Shown: positions 15,398 through 27,920 of the stretch, piece after piece
Position numbering within the stretch: the stretch's first letter is position 1
Layout of the letters: each line of letters begins with the position of its first letter
Source of the DNA: Nocardia sp. NRRL S-836
Lineage (GTDB): Bacteria > Actinomycetota > Actinomycetes > Mycobacteriales > Pseudonocardiaceae
Assembly (NCBI RefSeq): GCF_001279525.1
Contig: NZ_LGDY01000106.1
Location: 75,350-139,349 of the forward strand
Length of the DNA stretch: 64,000 bases
Reading direction: 5' to 3'
The notes under the pieces: generated by a model
Told to the model about the DNA's origin: nothing
Seen by the model: only the letters and a program-made list of their open reading frames with translations
The model's database searches: none
Position numbers and translations under genes: made by a program

Positions 15398-17638
15398 ATG
15401 AGCTCACCGGCAAGTGAGATCGAACTGTCCATCGGCGGCATGACCTGCGCCTCCTGCGCCGCGCGGATCGAGCGCAAGCTGAACAAGCTCGACGGCGTGC
15501 GGGCCACCGTCAACTACGCCACGGAGAAGGCGCGCGTCAGCTTCCCGGAGTCGCTGACCGCCGAGGACCTGGTCAAGGTCGTCGAGAACACCGGCTACAC
15601 CGCCGAGCTGCCCGCTCCCCCGGCGACCGGCGAGCAGGCGGAGGAGGCGGACCCCACGCTGCCGCTGCGTCAGCGGCTGGTCACCTCCATCGTGCTGAGC
15701 GTGCCGGTGGTCGCCATGGCGATGATCCCGGCGCTGCAGTTCGACTACTGGCAGTGGCTGTCGCTGACGCTCGCCGCACCGGTGGTCGTGTGGGCGGCCT
15801 GGCCGTTCCACAGGGCCGCGTGGACCAACCTGAAGCACGGCGCCGCCACGATGGACACGCTGATCTCGCTCGGTGTGGCCGCGGCGTTCCTGTGGTCGCT
15901 GTACGCGCTGTTCCTGGGCACGGCCGGCGTTCCCGGCATGAAGCACGGCTTCGACCTGACCGTGCAGCGCATGTCGGGCGCGGGCAACGTCTACCTCGAG
16001 GTCGCGGCGGGCGTGACGACGTTCATCCTCGCCGGCCGGTACTTCGAGGCGCGGTCCAAGCGCCGTGCCGGTGCCGCCCTGCGGGCCCTGCTCGAACTGG
16101 GGGCCAAGGACGTCGCCGTGCTGCGGGACGGCCGCGAGGTGCGCATCGCGGTGGACGAGCTGCGGGCCGGTGACCGGTTCGTCGTCCGGCCCGGCGAGAA
16201 GATCGCCACCGACGGCGTGGTCGAGGAGGGCAGCTCCGCGGTCGACCTGAGCATGATCACCGGCGAGTCGGTGCCGGTCGAGGTCACCGGCGGTGACAGC
16301 GTGATCGGTGCCACGGTCAACGCGGGCGGGCGGCTGGTGGTGCGTGCGACGAGGGTCGGCGCGGACACCCAGCTCGCGCAGATGGCGAAGCTGGTCGAGG
16401 ACGCGCAGAACGGCAAGGCCGAGGCGCAGCGCCTCGCCGACCGGATCTCCGCGGTCTTCGTCCCGATCGTCATCGCGCTGTCCGTCGGCACGCTGGCGTT
16501 CTGGCTCGGCGCCGGCACGGGCGCGTCGGCGGCCTTCACCGCCGCCGTCGCGGTGCTGATCATCGCCTGCCCGTGCGCGCTCGGCCTGGCCACGCCCACG
16601 GCGTTGCTGGTCGGCACGGGTCGTGGCGCCCAGCTCGGCATCCTGATCAAGGGGCCCGAGGTGCTGGAGTCGACCCGTCGCGTCGACACGGTCGTGCTCG
16701 ACAAGACGGGCACGGTCACCAGCGGCCGGATGAGCCTGGCCGAGGTGCACGTCGCCGACTGTGTCGACGAGGAGCAGCTGCTGCGCCTGGCCGGTGCCCT
16801 GGAGCACGCCTCCGAGCACCCGATCGCGCGGGCGATCGCCGCCGGTGCCGCGCAACGGGTCGGTGACCTGCCCGCGGTCGAGGGCTTCCAGAACATCGAG
16901 GGCCTGGGCGTGCAGGGTGTCGTCGGCGAGCACGCCGTCCTGGTGGGCCGGGCCCGGTTGTTCCAGGAGTGGAGCGTCCGGCTCGGCGAGGACCTGGTCA
17001 CGGCGAAGAAGGAGGCCGAGGAGAACGGCCGCACCGCGGTGCTGGTGGCGTGGGACGGCGAGGCCCGCGGCGTCCTGGTGGTCGCCGACACGGTCAAGCC
17101 CACCTCGGCCGAGGCGATCGCGGGCCTGCGCGGGCTCGGTCTGCGGCCGGTGCTGCTGACCGGGGACAACGAGGCCGTGGCGCGGTCGGTGGCCGCCGAG
17201 GTCGGCATCGACGAGGTCGTCGCGGAGGTGCTGCCCGCCGACAAGGTCGACGTGGTCAAGCGCCTGCAGGCCGAGGGACGGGTGGTCGCGATGGTCGGCG
17301 ACGGCGTGAACGACGCCGCCGCACTCGCCCAGGCCGACCTGGGTCTCGCGATGGGCACCGGCACGGACGTCGCGATCGAGGCCAGCGACCTGACGCTGGT
17401 GCGCGGTGACCTGCGGGCCGCCGTCGACGCGATCCGGTTGTCGCGCCGCACGCTCGGCACGATCAAGGGCAACCTGTTCTGGGCCTTCGCCTACAACGTG
17501 GCCGCCCTGCCGCTGGCCGCGCTCGGCCTGCTCAACCCGATGATCGCCGGGGCGGCGATGGCGTTCTCGTCGGTGTTCGTGGTGAGCAACAGCCTGCGTC
17601 TGAGGGGCTTCCGCAGCGCGAACCGGCACACCGTGTGA
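15398..17638 (+). CDS. copA: P1B-1 copper-exporting ATPase CopA
   Basis: The 746-residue protein has one N-terminal HMA domain with MTCASC (C17, C20), the actuator TGES, CPC in TM6 (C391-P-C393), the phosphorylation site DKTGT (D435), SEHPIA and GDGVNDA. The final membrane segments carry the Y-N and M-x-x-S-S residues of the Cu(I) class. ATG 15398 is preceded by GAGGAGG; the longer frame upstream overlaps the previous gene. It exports Cu(I) using ATP. The last gene of the csoR operon, followed by a strong palindromic terminator. Confidence 0.95.
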   Translation: MSSPASEIELSIGGMTCASCAARIERKLNKLDGVRATVNYATEKARVSFPESLTAEDLVKVVENTGYTAELPAPPATGEQAEEADPTLPLRQRLVTSIVLSVPVVAMAMIPALQFDYWQWLSLTLAAPVVVWAAWPFHRAAWTNLKHGAATMDTLISLGVAAAFLWSLYALFLGTAGVPGMKHGFDLTVQRMSGAGNVYLEVAAGVTTFILAGRYFEARSKRRAGAALRALLELGAKDVAVLRDGREVRIAVDELRAGDRFVVRPGEKIATDGVVEEGSSAVDLSMITGESVPVEVTGGDSVIGATVNAGGRLVVRATRVGADTQLAQMAKLVEDAQNGKAEAQRLADRISAVFVPIVIALSVGTLAFWLGAGTGASAAFTAAVAVLIIACPCALGLATPTALLVGTGRGAQLGILIKGPEVLESTRRVDTVVLDKTGTVTSGRMSLAEVHVADCVDEEQLLRLAGALEHASEHPIARAIAAGAAQRVGDLPAVEGFQNIEGLGVQGVVGEHAVLVGRARLFQEWSVRLGEDLVTAKKEAEENGRTAVLVAWDGEARGVLVVADTVKPTSAEAIAGLRGLGLRPVLLTGDNEAVARSVAAEVGIDEVVAEVLPADKVDVVKRLQAEGRVVAMVGDGVNDAAALAQADLGLAMGTGTDVAIEASDLTLVRGDLRAAVDAIRLSRRTLGTIKGNLFWAFAYNVAALPLAALGLLNPMIAGAAMAFSSVFVVSNSLRLRGFRSANRHTV

Positions 17639-17642
17639 TCAC

Positions 17643-17674
17643 CTGGTCCGGCTCGCGGCCGCGAGCCGGACCAG
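17643..17674. terminator. Perfect 32-bp palindromic terminator after copA
   Basis: CTGGTCCGGCTCGCGG and its exact complement form a 16-bp stem directly after the copA stop codon (17638). Long GC-rich stems without a U-run are usual terminators in actinomycetes. Confidence 0.85.
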
Positions 17675-17738
17675 CCCGCCCGGACGGGAGCCCGCCCGTG
17701 GCGGGCATACTCCGGGTTCTCCTGGAAGGACGTGGGTG

Positions 17739-18101
17739 ATGCACGGGCTCGGTGAGCTGGAGGCCGCGGTGATGAACGTGCTGTGGCACGACGGCGGGCC
17801 GCTCAAGGTGCGCCAGGTGCTGGAACGGCTGGACACCGGCAGGCAGCTCGCCTACACGACCGTCCTCACCGTGCTGGACAACCTGCACCGCAAGGAGTGG
17901 GTGACCCGCGAGCTCGAGGGCAACGCCTACCGCTACCGGCCCAGGACCAGCCGGGCCGAAGCCGCCGCGAACGCCCTGCGGGACGTGCTCATCGCCTCCG
18001 GCGACCCGGAGGCCGCGCTGCTGCACTTCGCGCGGTCCGCGACCGAGGAGGAGTCGGCGGTGCTGCGCCGGGCGCTGCGCAGGAAGTCCTCGGACCGATG
18101 A
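17739..18101 (+). CDS. BlaI/MecI family transcriptional repressor
   Basis: The 120-residue winged helix has the BlaI opening (LGELEAAVMNVLWHDGGPL) and wing/dimer region (TVLTVLDNLHRKEWVTRELE). ATG 17739 (GGAAGGA eight bases upstream) is preferred to an adjacent GTG. It overlaps the M56 peptidase gene by four bases (ATGA), the classical BlaI-BlaR arrangement in which the membrane protease removes the repressor. Signal and target are unknown. No penicillin-binding sensor domain is present on the partner, so the signal is not obviously a beta-lactam. Confidence 0.9.
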   Translation: MHGLGELEAAVMNVLWHDGGPLKVRQVLERLDTGRQLAYTTVLTVLDNLHRKEWVTRELEGNAYRYRPRTSRAEAAANALRDVLIASGDPEAALLHFARSATEEESAVLRRALRRKSSDR

Positions 18102-19027
18102 CGGTCGCACTCGCACTGCTGCTCGGGTCCGCCGCGATGGGCTGGCTGGCACCGCGGGTGCTGCGGCGGATCGGCGACCCGGTGGTCGCCCTCGTCGCCT
18201 GGACCAGCTCGGTCGTCGCCGTCATGACCACCTCCACCACAGCTGTGGTGCTGCTCGTGCTGCCCGAGCACGGCCTCGGCGTCCTGGAGTCCCTGCACCA
18301 CTGCTGGGACTCGGTGGGCCACGGCACCACGCCCGAGATCGAGGTGGTCAGCGGCCTGACCGGCGGCGCACTGCTGGCCGCCCTGTTGGTCCGCCTAGCG
18401 TTCGTCGGCGCCCGCGGCGCCCGGCGACGCGCCCGTGCCCGCGCGGAACACCTCTCGGTGCTCCGCCTCGCCGGGCGCCGGGAACCCGGCCCGCACCCAA
18501 CCGTGTGGCTCGACCACGACCGCCCGCTGGCCTTCAGCCTCGCCGGGCGGCCCGGCGTCGTCGTCGCCACGGAAGGGCTGCACCGCCACCTGACCCCCGA
18601 CGAGGTCGGCGCGGTCCTGGCCCACGAGCGCGCCCACCTCGACGGACGCCACCACCTGCTGGTCGCCGCCGCGGACGCCGTCGCCACCGCCCTGCCCGTC
18701 CTCCCGCTGTTCACGCGCGCGGCGAGCACGATCCGTGAGCTGGTCGAGATGTCGGCGGACCTGACCGCCGCACGTGCCCATGGATGCGACACCGTCCGCA
18801 CCGCCCTGATGCGGGTGTCGAGCCACGGCGCCCCGGACTCGGCGCTGGCGATGGGCCGGGACGTGCTGGACGCCCGTCTCGACCGCCTGCGACGCCGCCG
18901 GGTGCCGAACCGCACGCACCGGGTGGTCTCCGGTGGGATCGCCGGCGTCACCGCCATCGCGCTTCCCGTCGTCACCGCGGCCGTGACGGTGGTCGCGGTG
19001 ATGCTGCTGACCTGCTCTCCGGGCTGA
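18098..19027 (+). CDS. M56 family (BlaR1/HtpX-like) membrane metallopeptidase
   Basis: The 309-residue protein has two N-terminal hydrophobic segments, the zinc site H-E-x-x-H in VLAHERAHLDGRHHLLV (about residues 174-190), the third ligand region ELVEMSAD and a C-terminal membrane segment. It lacks the extracellular sensor domain of BlaR1, like most actinobacterial M56 proteins. The start ATG overlaps the BlaI stop. Expected to control the BlaI repressor by proteolysis; the trigger is unknown. Confidence 0.88.
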   Translation: MTVALALLLGSAAMGWLAPRVLRRIGDPVVALVAWTSSVVAVMTTSTTAVVLLVLPEHGLGVLESLHHCWDSVGHGTTPEIEVVSGLTGGALLAALLVRLAFVGARGARRRARARAEHLSVLRLAGRREPGPHPTVWLDHDRPLAFSLAGRPGVVVATEGLHRHLTPDEVGAVLAHERAHLDGRHHLLVAAADAVATALPVLPLFTRAASTIRELVEMSADLTAARAHGCDTVRTALMRVSSHGAPDSALAMGRDVLDARLDRLRRRRVPNRTHRVVSGGIAGVTAIALPVVTAAVTVVAVMLLTCSPG

Positions 19028-19074
19028 CGACCGTCGGCTCGGCGGACCGGTCAGCGGCCGAACCCGGCTCAGCG

Positions 19075-19102
19075 GGTTCCGGTGGCGCGAACCACCGGAA
19101 CC
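19075..19102. terminator. Hairpin between convergent M56 and aldo/keto reductase genes
   Basis: GGTTCCGGTGG / CCACCGGAACC forms a perfect 11-bp stem with a 6-bp loop, midway between two convergent stops, so it is likely bidirectional. Confidence 0.75.
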
Positions 19103-19128
19103 ACCGAACGTCGTGTCCGGAGTGCCGG

Positions 19129-20163
19129 TCAGGAGGCGGCGCGGTCACCGGACGGGCGCCGCCGCAACGCCGGGGTCGTCAGCGACGGCGGGATGTGGGC
19201 GATGTCGAGCTCACCGAGGTCCGTGCCCGGCGGCACGATCCGGTCGACGGCGTCGAGCACGTCGTCGGCCAGCACGGTGTCCGCACCGGCGAGCAGGTCG
19301 TCGAGCTGGGCCATCGTGCGCGGCCCGATGATCGCCGAGGTGACCGCGGGGTGCGCGATCGTGAACGCCATCGCCAGGTGCGTCAGCGACATCCCGGCCT
19401 GCTCGGCCACCGGGAGCAGCTGCTCCACCGCGTCGAGCTTGTGCTCGTCGGTCATGTGGCGCGGGAGCCAGTGCATGCGGGCGGCGTGGCCGTCGGACGG
19501 CCGGCCCTTGCGGTACCGGCCGGTGAGCAGGCCTCCCGCCAGCGGGCTCCAGACCAGCACGCCCATCCCGTACCGCTCGCACACCGGCAGCACGTCGCGC
19601 TCGACGCCCCGGTTGAGGACCGAGTAGTGCGGCTGCTCGGTGCGGAACCGCTCCAGGCCGCGGCGTTGCGCCGCCCAGTGCGCCTCCACGAGGTCCGCGG
19701 CGGGCAGGTTGGAGCTGCCGATGCTGCGCACCTTGCCCGCGCGGACCAGGTCGGTCAGCGCGGACAGCGTCTCCTCGACGTCGGTGCGCGGGTCCGGGTG
19801 GTGCACCTGGTAGAGGTCGATGTGATCGGTCCGCAGCCGCCGCAGCGAGTGCTCCACCTCGGCGACGATCCAGCGCCGGGAGCTGCCGGACCGGTTGGGG
19901 CCCTCGCCCATCACGCCGTTGACCTTCGTCGCGAGCACCACGTCGTCACGGCGGCCGCGCAGCGCCTTGCCGACGATCTCCTCGGCCTCGCCGTAGGAGT
20001 AGACGTCGGCGGTGTCGATGAAGTTGATCCCCGCGTCCAGCGCGCGGTGGATGATCCGCACGCACTCGTCCTGGTCGGGGTTGGCCACCTGACCGAACAT
20101 CATCGTGCCCAGGCAGTACGGGCTGACCTCGATGCCGGTGCGACCGAGCACGCGTGTCCTCAT
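19129..20163 (-). CDS. Aldo/keto reductase
   Basis: The 344-residue TIM-barrel NADPH-dependent oxidoreductase of the AKR superfamily has D and Y in FIDTADVYSYGEAEE (about residues 48-62), K in LATKVNG and H in YQVHHPD as the catalytic tetrad. The C-terminal SAIIGPRTMAQLDDLL region binds the NADPH phosphate. The ATG at 20163 overlaps the stop of the small membrane gene upstream. Substrate cannot be told from sequence. Confidence 0.93.
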   Translation of the reverse strand: MRTRVLGRTGIEVSPYCLGTMMFGQVANPDQDECVRIIHRALDAGINFIDTADVYSYGEAEEIVGKALRGRRDDVVLATKVNGVMGEGPNRSGSSRRWIVAEVEHSLRRLRTDHIDLYQVHHPDPRTDVEETLSALTDLVRAGKVRSIGSSNLPAADLVEAHWAAQRRGLERFRTEQPHYSVLNRGVERDVLPVCERYGMGVLVWSPLAGGLLTGRYRKGRPSDGHAARMHWLPRHMTDEHKLDAVEQLLPVAEQAGMSLTHLAMAFTIAHPAVTSAIIGPRTMAQLDDLLAGADTVLADDVLDAVDRIVPPGTDLGELDIAHIPPSLTTPALRRRPSGDRAAS

Positions 20164-20387
20164 CGGAACGCCACCACGATCAGCGCGGTCCCGGCGGTGC
20201 CGACGGCCGGGCCGCCGTAGAACAGCGCCGGCCGGTCCGGCCGGGGCGTGCTCTCCCTGCCGAGAGCCGCGGCGTAAGGCTTGGCGAACAGGCCCGCGAA
20301 CCGGACACCGCCCAGGACGGTGTACGCCACGACGGCGAGCAGGACGGCGATCCAGTCGACCGGGCCCAGCGCGCTGAGAACATTCAT
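20160..20387 (-). CDS. Small DUF1761-like membrane protein
   Basis: The 75-residue protein has two hydrophobic segments (VDWIAVLLAVVAYTVLGGVRF and the C-terminal TAGTALIVVAFR). The N-terminal pattern ending in LFAKPY resembles DUF1761 proteins, which are usually nearly twice as long, so this may be a shortened member. It overlaps the aldo/keto reductase start by four bases. Function unknown. Confidence 0.6.
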   Translation of the reverse strand: MNVLSALGPVDWIAVLLAVVAYTVLGGVRFAGLFAKPYAAALGRESTPRPDRPALFYGGPAVGTAGTALIVVAFR

Positions 20388-20498
20388 GTCCGCATTTCCT
20401 CCGATTACAACGGCCTGGTGCCGTGTGCGGACCCACTCTCACGCCGGTAGAGGACAGCATCGGTCCGCTACCCCTGCAGAACCCGGCGCGGGAACCGC

Positions 20499-21062
20499 TC
20501 AGCGCCGCCCGCCGCGGACCGAGTAGGCGGCCATCCCGGTCACGAACACCACGGCGGCGGTCCACGTCGCCACCGGGTCGTCGGACGGGCCGAACGGCCA
20601 CGTGACGACCCGTCCGGTCACCGACTGCGCGGGGAACACGATCGCGCTCACCGCCCACCACGTCACCGGTGCGGCCGCGGCGAACCGCGCTCCCGCCACG
20701 GCCGCCGCCAGACCGGCGAGACCGGCCAGACCCGCCGCGTTCCGCGTGACGAACGCGGCGTCGAACCGCTCGTCGCCCAGCTCCTGCACCAGCAGCACCA
20801 CGACCGCGGCCAGCAGCGTCGCGACCAGCAGGTGCCCGAACCGCCACGCGGGCCACGGCACGGCGGTCGAGGAGTCCAGCTCGGGGTCCTGCCCCGTGAG
20901 GCCGGCCGTGCTCACCAGCACCGCGGCGAGCGAGGTGAGCGTGGCGCTCAGCGGTGTCCACGGTGAATGCAGCACCGACCACGTGGCCAGCACGACGACG
21001 ACCAGGCACACCAGTGCCGCCGGTACTCCGCGCGACCGCGCGTACAGCGTGAGCGGCCTCAT
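20499..21062 (-). CDS. ABC transporter-associated membrane protein
   Basis: The 187-residue protein has about six hydrophobic segments and no recognised motif. The ATG at 21062 overlaps the stop of the larger permease (ATGA), making it the third gene of an ATPase-permease-membrane protein set (23166 to 20499). Probably a second membrane subunit of the same exporter; this is inferred from position. Confidence 0.75.
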   Translation of the reverse strand: MRPLTLYARSRGVPAALVCLVVVVLATWSVLHSPWTPLSATLTSLAAVLVSTAGLTGQDPELDSSTAVPWPAWRFGHLLVATLLAAVVVLLVQELGDERFDAAFVTRNAAGLAGLAGLAAAVAGARFAAAAPVTWWAVSAIVFPAQSVTGRVVTWPFGPSDDPVATWTAAVVFVTGMAAYSVRGGRR

Positions 21063-22411
21063 CGCGGTCCCACCAGGGCGTCGAGCACCCGCGCGGAGTC
21101 CTCGCAGGCCAGCATCATCCGCCGGGCCTGCGCGACGCGGTCGAGCTGCTCGTGCGCGGGCCGGCTGCGCAACGCCCGCCACGCCGCCTCCGCCTCGGAG
21201 CGCAACCTCCCGCTGCGCCACAGGACGCGCTCCGACGCGAGCTCGGCCAGCTCGCCGTTGAAGTAGCCCGCCGTCAGATGCAGCACCACGGACTCGTCGA
21301 AGTTCACCGAGTCCGGCGTGGAACAGGTCGGCACGCCCGCCCCGGCGAGCAGTTCCAGCCGCAGCTGGCCGGGGGTCAACGCCGGCAGGCCGGAGCTGCC
21401 CTGCGCCCTCACGTAGACGACCCCGGCATCCCGCCGGGGCACGGCGAGGTGCGCCATCGCCGAGGTGTCCTCGCGGACCTCGGTGGGCGGGTCGGGCAGC
21501 ACCGCGAGCTTCGCCAGCACCTCCCTGCCGACCGCGGCCACCACGGGCAGGTGGTTCTCGTGCACCCGGCTCACGCACACCGGGCCGTCGCACACCAGCC
21601 TGCTCGCGGCGGAGTCGCTCACCAGCACGTCGGAGATCCTGGTCGGCAGGACCGAGAGGGCGAGCGCGAGTGCCAGCCCGGCCGGTAGCAGCGCCGCCAG
21701 CCGCCCGCGGCGGGTCCGCGAGACCAGCAGCAGGAACGCCGTGATCCCCAGACCGGTGAACCACACGAACTGTCCCATGTCGACGGAGGTGGACGTGGTG
21801 ACCAGGTTCGAGGCGGGCGGGTCGAAGACGGGCGTGAGCAGTGCCAGCGGGGACACCTCGGCGGCCGGTGACCGCACCTCCAGCGCCTGTCCGGCCGCCG
21901 TCGCCGCCATGAACGTCGCCACGAGCGCCACCGGCACGGTCAGCGGGTGGGGCAGCAGCCGGCCGACCGCGAGGCCGAGCAGGACGCTCGACGCCATCGC
22001 GAGCACGACGGTGGTGGTGAGCGGGACGAAACCGGGCGAGACGAACCCACCGCCGCTCTCGACCAGCACGACGAGGCCCGCGCACAGCAGCACCGCGGCC
22101 GCGGAGACGACGCCGGCCACCGCCGACGCGAGCGTGCCCAGCCGCACCCGGTCGGGGCGCGGGGTCGTGGCGAACAGCTCGGTCACCCGCGCCCGGCCGT
22201 CCCGCATCCCCTGCAGGACCGCCAGTCCGACCACCAGTGCCCACACGTACGCCAGGGGCTGCCGGAGCTCGAACACGGCCGATGTCGCGTTGTCCCGCCA
22301 CGTCAGGTCGGCCGAGCTGGTCAGCCACAGCATTCCCGTGCCGGAGACCAGGAACAGCGCTCCGGCCCAGAGCGCGGTCGAGCGCCGCAGCTCGATGCGC
22401 AGCGCGGTCAC
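21059..22411 (-). CDS. ABC-2 type transporter permease with large soluble domain
   Basis: The 450-residue protein has six hydrophobic segments in residues 1-260, then a soluble region of about 190 residues with conserved-looking Cys residues (LVCDGPVCVSRVHENH) and an acidic helical end. GTG 22411 overlaps the ATPase stop (GTGA). It resembles actinobacterial ABC-2 permeases that carry an extracytoplasmic domain. Substrate unknown. Confidence 0.8.
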   Translation of the reverse strand: MTALRIELRRSTALWAGALFLVSGTGMLWLTSSADLTWRDNATSAVFELRQPLAYVWALVVGLAVLQGMRDGRARVTELFATTPRPDRVRLGTLASAVAGVVSAAAVLLCAGLVVLVESGGGFVSPGFVPLTTTVVLAMASSVLLGLAVGRLLPHPLTVPVALVATFMAATAAGQALEVRSPAAEVSPLALLTPVFDPPASNLVTTSTSVDMGQFVWFTGLGITAFLLLVSRTRRGRLAALLPAGLALALALSVLPTRISDVLVSDSAASRLVCDGPVCVSRVHENHLPVVAAVGREVLAKLAVLPDPPTEVREDTSAMAHLAVPRRDAGVVYVRAQGSSGLPALTPGQLRLELLAGAGVPTCSTPDSVNFDESVVLHLTAGYFNGELAELASERVLWRSGRLRSEAEAAWRALRSRPAHEQLDRVAQARRMMLACEDSARVLDALVGPR

Positions 22412-23166
22412 CAGGCACCTCCGGCGTTCTGGCCGATCAGCGCGGAGTAGCCGCGTTCGATCGGGCTGTCGCCGACGTGCCCGGCGGTCCCGGCGGCGGC
22501 GAGATCGGCCGGGGTGCCCTGGAACACCAGGGATCCCTCCGCCACGAGCACCACGTCCGAGCACGCCGCCGCGACGTCCTCGACCAGGTGCGTGGAAATC
22601 AGCACGCAGGACCGCTGCCCCAGCTCGACCACGAGTTCGCGGAACCGCAGCCGTTGCGCGGGGTCCAGGCCTGCTGTGGGCTCGTCCAGCAGCAGAAGGT
22701 CCGGGTCGTTGACGATCGCCTGCGCGATGCCCACGCGGCGGACCATGCCGCCGGACAACGACTTCATCCGGTCCCCGGCGCGGTCGGCCAGCCCGACCCG
22801 GTCGAGCGCCCTGCTGACGGCACCGGGGATCTCGGCAGGCGGCACCTCCTTCAGCCACGCCAGGTACTCGACGAACTCCCGCACCGTGAACCGCCGGTAG
22901 TAGCCGAAGTGCTGCGGCAGGTACCCGAGTCGCCGGCGCACCGGCCGCAGCCGGCCGTCCGCCGGGGTGCCCAGCAGCGACAACGTTCCCGAACTGGGCT
23001 TGCGCACCGTCGCCAGGGTGCGGATCAGGGTCGTCTTGCCGGCGCCGTTGGGTCCGAGCAGTCCGTGCACGCCCACGCCCAGGCGCAGGTCCAGCCCGTT
23101 CACCGCGGCGCGGCCACGCCGTCCGCCGACCCGGACCACGAGGTTCTCCGCTGTGATCGCCCGCAT
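22408..23166 (-). CDS. ABC transporter ATP-binding protein
   Basis: The 252-residue protein has Walker A GPNGAGKTT (about residues 40-48), signature LSGGM (Q-loop in YLPQHFG), Walker B LLLLDEPTAGLDP and switch His in ISTHLVEDV. ATG 23166 follows GAGGAGA. It energises the two membrane proteins encoded immediately downstream. The domain layout matches multidrug or lantibiotic-type ABC-2 exporters rather than importers, as no binding protein is present. Confidence 0.93.
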   Translation of the reverse strand: MRAITAENLVVRVGGRRGRAAVNGLDLRLGVGVHGLLGPNGAGKTTLIRTLATVRKPSSGTLSLLGTPADGRLRPVRRRLGYLPQHFGYYRRFTVREFVEYLAWLKEVPPAEIPGAVSRALDRVGLADRAGDRMKSLSGGMVRRVGIAQAIVNDPDLLLLDEPTAGLDPAQRLRFRELVVELGQRSCVLISTHLVEDVAAACSDVVLVAEGSLVFQGTPADLAAAGTAGHVGDSPIERGYSALIGQNAGGAW

Positions 23167-23298
23167 CCCGCTCTCCTCAGGTCGCCTTGGCCTACTACCG
23201 GCAAGACGACGAAGGGACCGCGACGGTTCTTCGAGCGCTGTGATGTGGCGCACAACCCTGAACGCCGGTGCGATCTGACGGCCGGGTCGTGCAGGGCA

Positions 23299-23326
23299 GG
23301 GGGCCGGGCACGGTGTCCCGGCCCCC
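23299..23326. terminator. Terminator after the beta-helix protein gene
   Basis: GGGGGCCGGG / CCCGGCCCCC is a 10-bp perfect stem with an 8-bp loop, 9 bp beyond the stop of the minus-strand gene ending at 23335. Confidence 0.8.
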
Positions 23327-23334
23327 AGGTCGGT

Positions 23335-26377
<3,043 letters not shown>

Positions 26378-26947
26378 ATGACAGCAACCGACGCGGAGCT
26401 CATCGAGGCGTCGCTGCGCGTGCCGGAGCAGTTCGCTTCGATCTTCGACCGGCACGCTCCCCACATCCAGCGCTACCTCGCCCGGCGGCTCGGGCAGCAG
26501 GCCGCCGACGACCTGCTCGCCGAGACGTTCCTCGCGGCGTTCGCGAAGCGGCGGCGCTACGACCCCTCCCGCCCGGACGCCCGGCCGTGGCTCTACGGCA
26601 TCGCCACCAACCTCGTCGGCCAGCACCGGCGGGAGGAGGTGCGCAGGCACCGGACGCCCGCGGCCGCGCGCGACGTGGGCGACCACGCCGACCGGGTGGC
26701 CGCGGACGTCACCGCGCAGGCCATGCGGTCGATGCTGAGCGGCGCGCTGGCGGCGTTGCCGGCCGAGGACAGGGACGTGCTGCTGCTGGTCGCGTGGGAA
26801 CAGCTCAGCTACCTGGAGGTCGCGGAAGCCCTGGGGATCCCGGTGGGGACGGTGCGGTCGCGGTTGAACCGCGCGCGCCGCAAGGTCCGCGAGGCGTTGG
26901 GGACCGACAACCACACCGAGGTCGAGGAGCTTCTCAACAATGGATGA
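26378..26947 (+). CDS. ECF-type RNA polymerase sigma factor
   Basis: The 189-residue protein has region 2 (FASIFDRHAPHIQRYLARRL, DDLLAETFLAAFAKRRRYD) and region 4 (VLLLVAWEQLSYLEVAEALG, with IPVGTVRSRLNRARRKVREA). It overlaps its partner gene by eight bases. The partner has a single membrane segment and acts presumably as a membrane-linked regulator. This sigma plus CU044_5270-type pair is common in actinobacteria; its signal is unknown. Confidence 0.93.
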   Translation: MTATDAELIEASLRVPEQFASIFDRHAPHIQRYLARRLGQQAADDLLAETFLAAFAKRRRYDPSRPDARPWLYGIATNLVGQHRREEVRRHRTPAAARDVGDHADRVAADVTAQAMRSMLSGALAALPAEDRDVLLLVAWEQLSYLEVAEALGIPVGTVRSRLNRARRKVREALGTDNHTEVEELLNNG

Positions 26948-27851
26948 CCTTCAGCTCGTCCGGGAACTGGACGACACCCCGCTCAAGTCCGCCGACCAGC
27001 TGGCGGCCGCACGCGCCCGGCTCGTGGCGGGCATGAAAGCTCCCAGGCGTGGTCGCGCCGGGATCATCGCCGTCGCCACGCTCGCCGCGGCGGCAGCGGT
27101 CACCGCCGTGGCGGTGGTGCTGCCGTCCGACGCGCCGGACCCGGCCCGTCACGACGCCGCGCCCACCGGGTCCGCGCCCACCGGGTCCGCGCTCACCGGG
27201 TCCACGACCACCGGGTCCGCGGTGCCGGTGGACACCGCCGTGCAGCTGCTCAACCACGCCGCCGCGGCAGCCCGTTCGAAGCCCGACGAGGTACCGCGAC
27301 CAGACCAGTTCTACTACGTGCGCGACGGCGGCTGGGAGGGGTGGTTCTCCGTTGACGGCACCCGGGACGGCCGGATCATCCCCAGCCGGGACGCCCGGCC
27401 GCTCACCGCGCCCGGCTGCGTCAACGGCCGCAGCAAGGTGCTCGACAAGGGCGACCAGCCCACGGACGAGACCGAGCAGTGCACGCCACGCCGCGCGTAC
27501 CGGGACGACCTGCCCACCACGGCGGACGACATGCTGAAGCTCTTGCAGGGCAAGGACAGGAACCGGCCGATCAACTCCTACGGCAAGGACGTGATGGGCC
27601 TGGTCAACCACTCCTACCTGCCGGGGCCGCAGCGCGCCGCGCTGTTCGAGGCCGCCTCCCGCGTGCCGGGGCTGACGGTGGTCGACAACGTCTCGGCCGG
27701 TCGTCCCGGGATCGGGATAAGCTGGCCATCGCCCTCGTCCGCCAAGCCGGTGGTGCTGGTGTTCGACAAGGTGACCTTCGAGTTCCTCGGCACGAAGAAC
27801 AACCCGCACGACGCGGCCGGGTTCGTCGACCGGGTGGGTGACCGGATCTAG
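26940..27851 (+). CDS. CU044_5270-family membrane protein, partner of the ECF sigma factor
   Basis: The 303-residue protein has a short cytoplasmic N-terminus (LQLVRELDDTPLKSADQLA), one membrane helix (about 42-62) and a TGS-rich linker with four 5-residue repeats. An extracellular domain (FYYVRDGGWEGWFSVDGTRD onward) follows. No classical zinc anti-sigma motif is present, so anti-sigma activity is inferred from the overlap with the sigma gene. The linker repeats are encoded by 15-bp tandem units. Confidence 0.85.
   Translation: MDDLQLVRELDDTPLKSADQLAAARARLVAGMKAPRRGRAGIIAVATLAAAAAVTAVAVVLPSDAPDPARHDAAPTGSAPTGSALTGSTTTGSAVPVDTAVQLLNHAAAAARSKPDEVPRPDQFYYVRDGGWEGWFSVDGTRDGRIIPSRDARPLTAPGCVNGRSKVLDKGDQPTDETEQCTPRRAYRDDLPTTADDMLKLLQGKDRNRPINSYGKDVMGLVNHSYLPGPQRAALFEAASRVPGLTVVDNVSAGRPGIGISWPSPSSAKPVVLVFDKVTFEFLGTKNNPHDAAGFVDRVGDRI
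27161..27220 (+). repeat. Four 15-bp in-frame tandem units (linker repeat)
   Basis: GCSCMCCGGGTCCGC-type units encode PTGSA-PTGSA-LTGST-TTGSA in the extracellular linker of the sigma partner protein. The in-frame length lets copy number vary without breaking the gene. Confidence 0.75.
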
Positions 27852-27920
27852 CCCGCGGTCCCTTCAGGGGACGTTCACCGGCCTGCGTTGGCGGTGGGCG
27901 TCCCCCGATGACACCGTCCA

